From NCBI RefSeq assembly GCF_018531495.1, contig NZ_JAHDTI010000002.1, forward strand, positions 1 through 64,000: a DNA stretch of 64,000 nt, read 5' to 3'. Source of the DNA: Nonomuraea sediminis. Lineage in GTDB: Bacteria > Actinomycetota > Actinomycetes > Streptosporangiales > Streptosporangiaceae. Below the pieces are notes generated by a model that worked only from the letters and a program-made list of their open reading frames with translations, was not told the DNA's origin and searched no databases. Below are positions 63,577 to 64,000 of the stretch, in pieces; within the stretch, counting starts at the first letter, position 1; every line of letters starts with the position of its first letter. A program made the translations under genes and the position numbers.

Positions 63577-63717
63577 GGTGATCTCCTTGTCTGTCTCAGA
63601 GAAGTCGATAAGGACGTTCGGAGCTCTGGAACGACCGCATGCCAAAACCGGGTCCTCCCGGAAGCCTGCGCCGCGCTGGGCCGAAGGTGGTCATCGCCAG
63701 GCCGGGGACGGCATGCC

Positions 63718-64000
63718 TCACCCGCCGACAGGGTTGGGGACGACGTCGTCGCGCAGGGACACGCAGCGGACCGAGACGTCGACCGGGTTGGAGTAGTGGA
63801 CGCCGTCGTCGTAGTAGACGGCCGCGCTGATGCGCCGGACGCTCTGGTGGACGATCAGGTTGGTCTGCGGCGCCATGCGCTGGCCGCCGCCTTCCAGCTC
63901 GAAGTCGAGCTGGTGCCACCGGTAGGTGCGGTTGGCCGCGTAGAGCCGCCAGCGCAGCGAGACCGGCGCCCGCCGTACCTCGACCGAGAGCGTGAACCGG
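63718..64000 (-). CDS. Hypothetical beta-rich protein, truncated by window edge
   Basis: The last ~94 codons of a minus-strand gene: RFTLSVEVRRAPVSLRW, YRWHQLDFELEGGGQRMAPQ, VYYDDGVHYSNPVDVSVRCV and a stop at 63718-63720. Strand-rich, with a good codon pattern. The N-terminus lies beyond 64000. The partner gene at 63576 is on the same strand 140 bp downstream, so the two might be co-transcribed. Confidence 0.55.
   Translation of the reverse strand, partial: RFTLSVEVRRAPVSLRWRLYAANRTYRWHQLDFELEGGGQRMAPQTNLIVHQSVRRISAAVYYDDGVHYSNPVDVSVRCVSLRDDVVPNPVGG

Overview
The window is high-GC DNA (about 68-70% by eye) with GTG starts, leaderless-looking promoters and many paralogous one-component regulators. 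Gene content and protein style suggest a mycelial actinomycete of the Streptosporangiales (Nonomuraea/Streptosporangium-like). That assignment is inferred from the look of the proteins; no marker gene is present.

Region 1 (1-13.5 kb) holds small metabolic and regulatory units. It opens with the 3' end of an IS200/IS605-type TnpB element and its omega-RNA hairpins. Next come an SDR / six-TM protein / SGNH-hydrolase operon divergent from a MarR regulator, an internally deleted HxlR pseudogene, a cupin, a GNAT, a VOC protein, VanZ, a short UvrA-like ABC protein, an AraC-VOC pair, an ArsR-type regulator divergent from a PEP-mutase/isocitrate-lyase-like enzyme, and a secreted protein made of two FtsX-extracellular-domain-like repeats.

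Region 2 (13.7-46.5 kb) is the most unusual part. An intact tRNA-Phe(GAA) lies at 46.4 kb on the minus strand, next to tRNA-Asp(GTC) and tRNA-Glu(TTC). Partial copies of its 3' half plus its downstream terminator recur in the same orientation at about 13.69, 25.62, 28.96, 34.48 and 44.24 kb. They divide the region into tandem segments with their own cargo. Broken tyrosine recombinase genes lie just before the copies at 34.5 and 46.4 kb, and a recombinase tail fused to a membrane protein lies at 41.1 kb. I read this as an accretion of integrative elements at tRNA-Phe. A remnant at tRNA-Arg (18.6-18.8 kb) is nested inside. Cargo: TetR-controlled desaturase plus exporter; a secreted beta-helix protein; a three-gene MoxR/metallopeptidase-VWA/unknown operon; MarR plus FAD monooxygenase; MerR plus hydrolase; a secreted peptidase; a 1343-residue DNRLRE/Fn3/cysteine-amidase protein followed by a small membrane protein; a PadR pair; and IS30 and IS701 remnants.

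Region 3 (46.7-53.1 kb) looks like ordinary chromosome: a membrane metallophosphoesterase, a minimal zincin-like metallopeptidase, an MFS exporter, a PspC protein, a glutaryl-CoA-dehydrogenase-like enzyme, an FMN alpha-hydroxyacid oxidase and tRNA-Lys(TTT).

Region 4 (53.17-59.66 kb) is a second island, bounded by tRNA-Lys and a partial copy of its 3' half. A collapsed integrase lies next to the tRNA. Cargo is a MmyB-type regulator with an SDR, an XRE-cupin regulator divergent from a metallo-beta-lactamase-fold hydrolase, and a triple-S1-domain protein. Region 5 (59.7-64 kb) has a methyltransferase, a GNAT, a DUF5519-like protein, a DoxX protein and secreted proteins, the last cut by the window edge.
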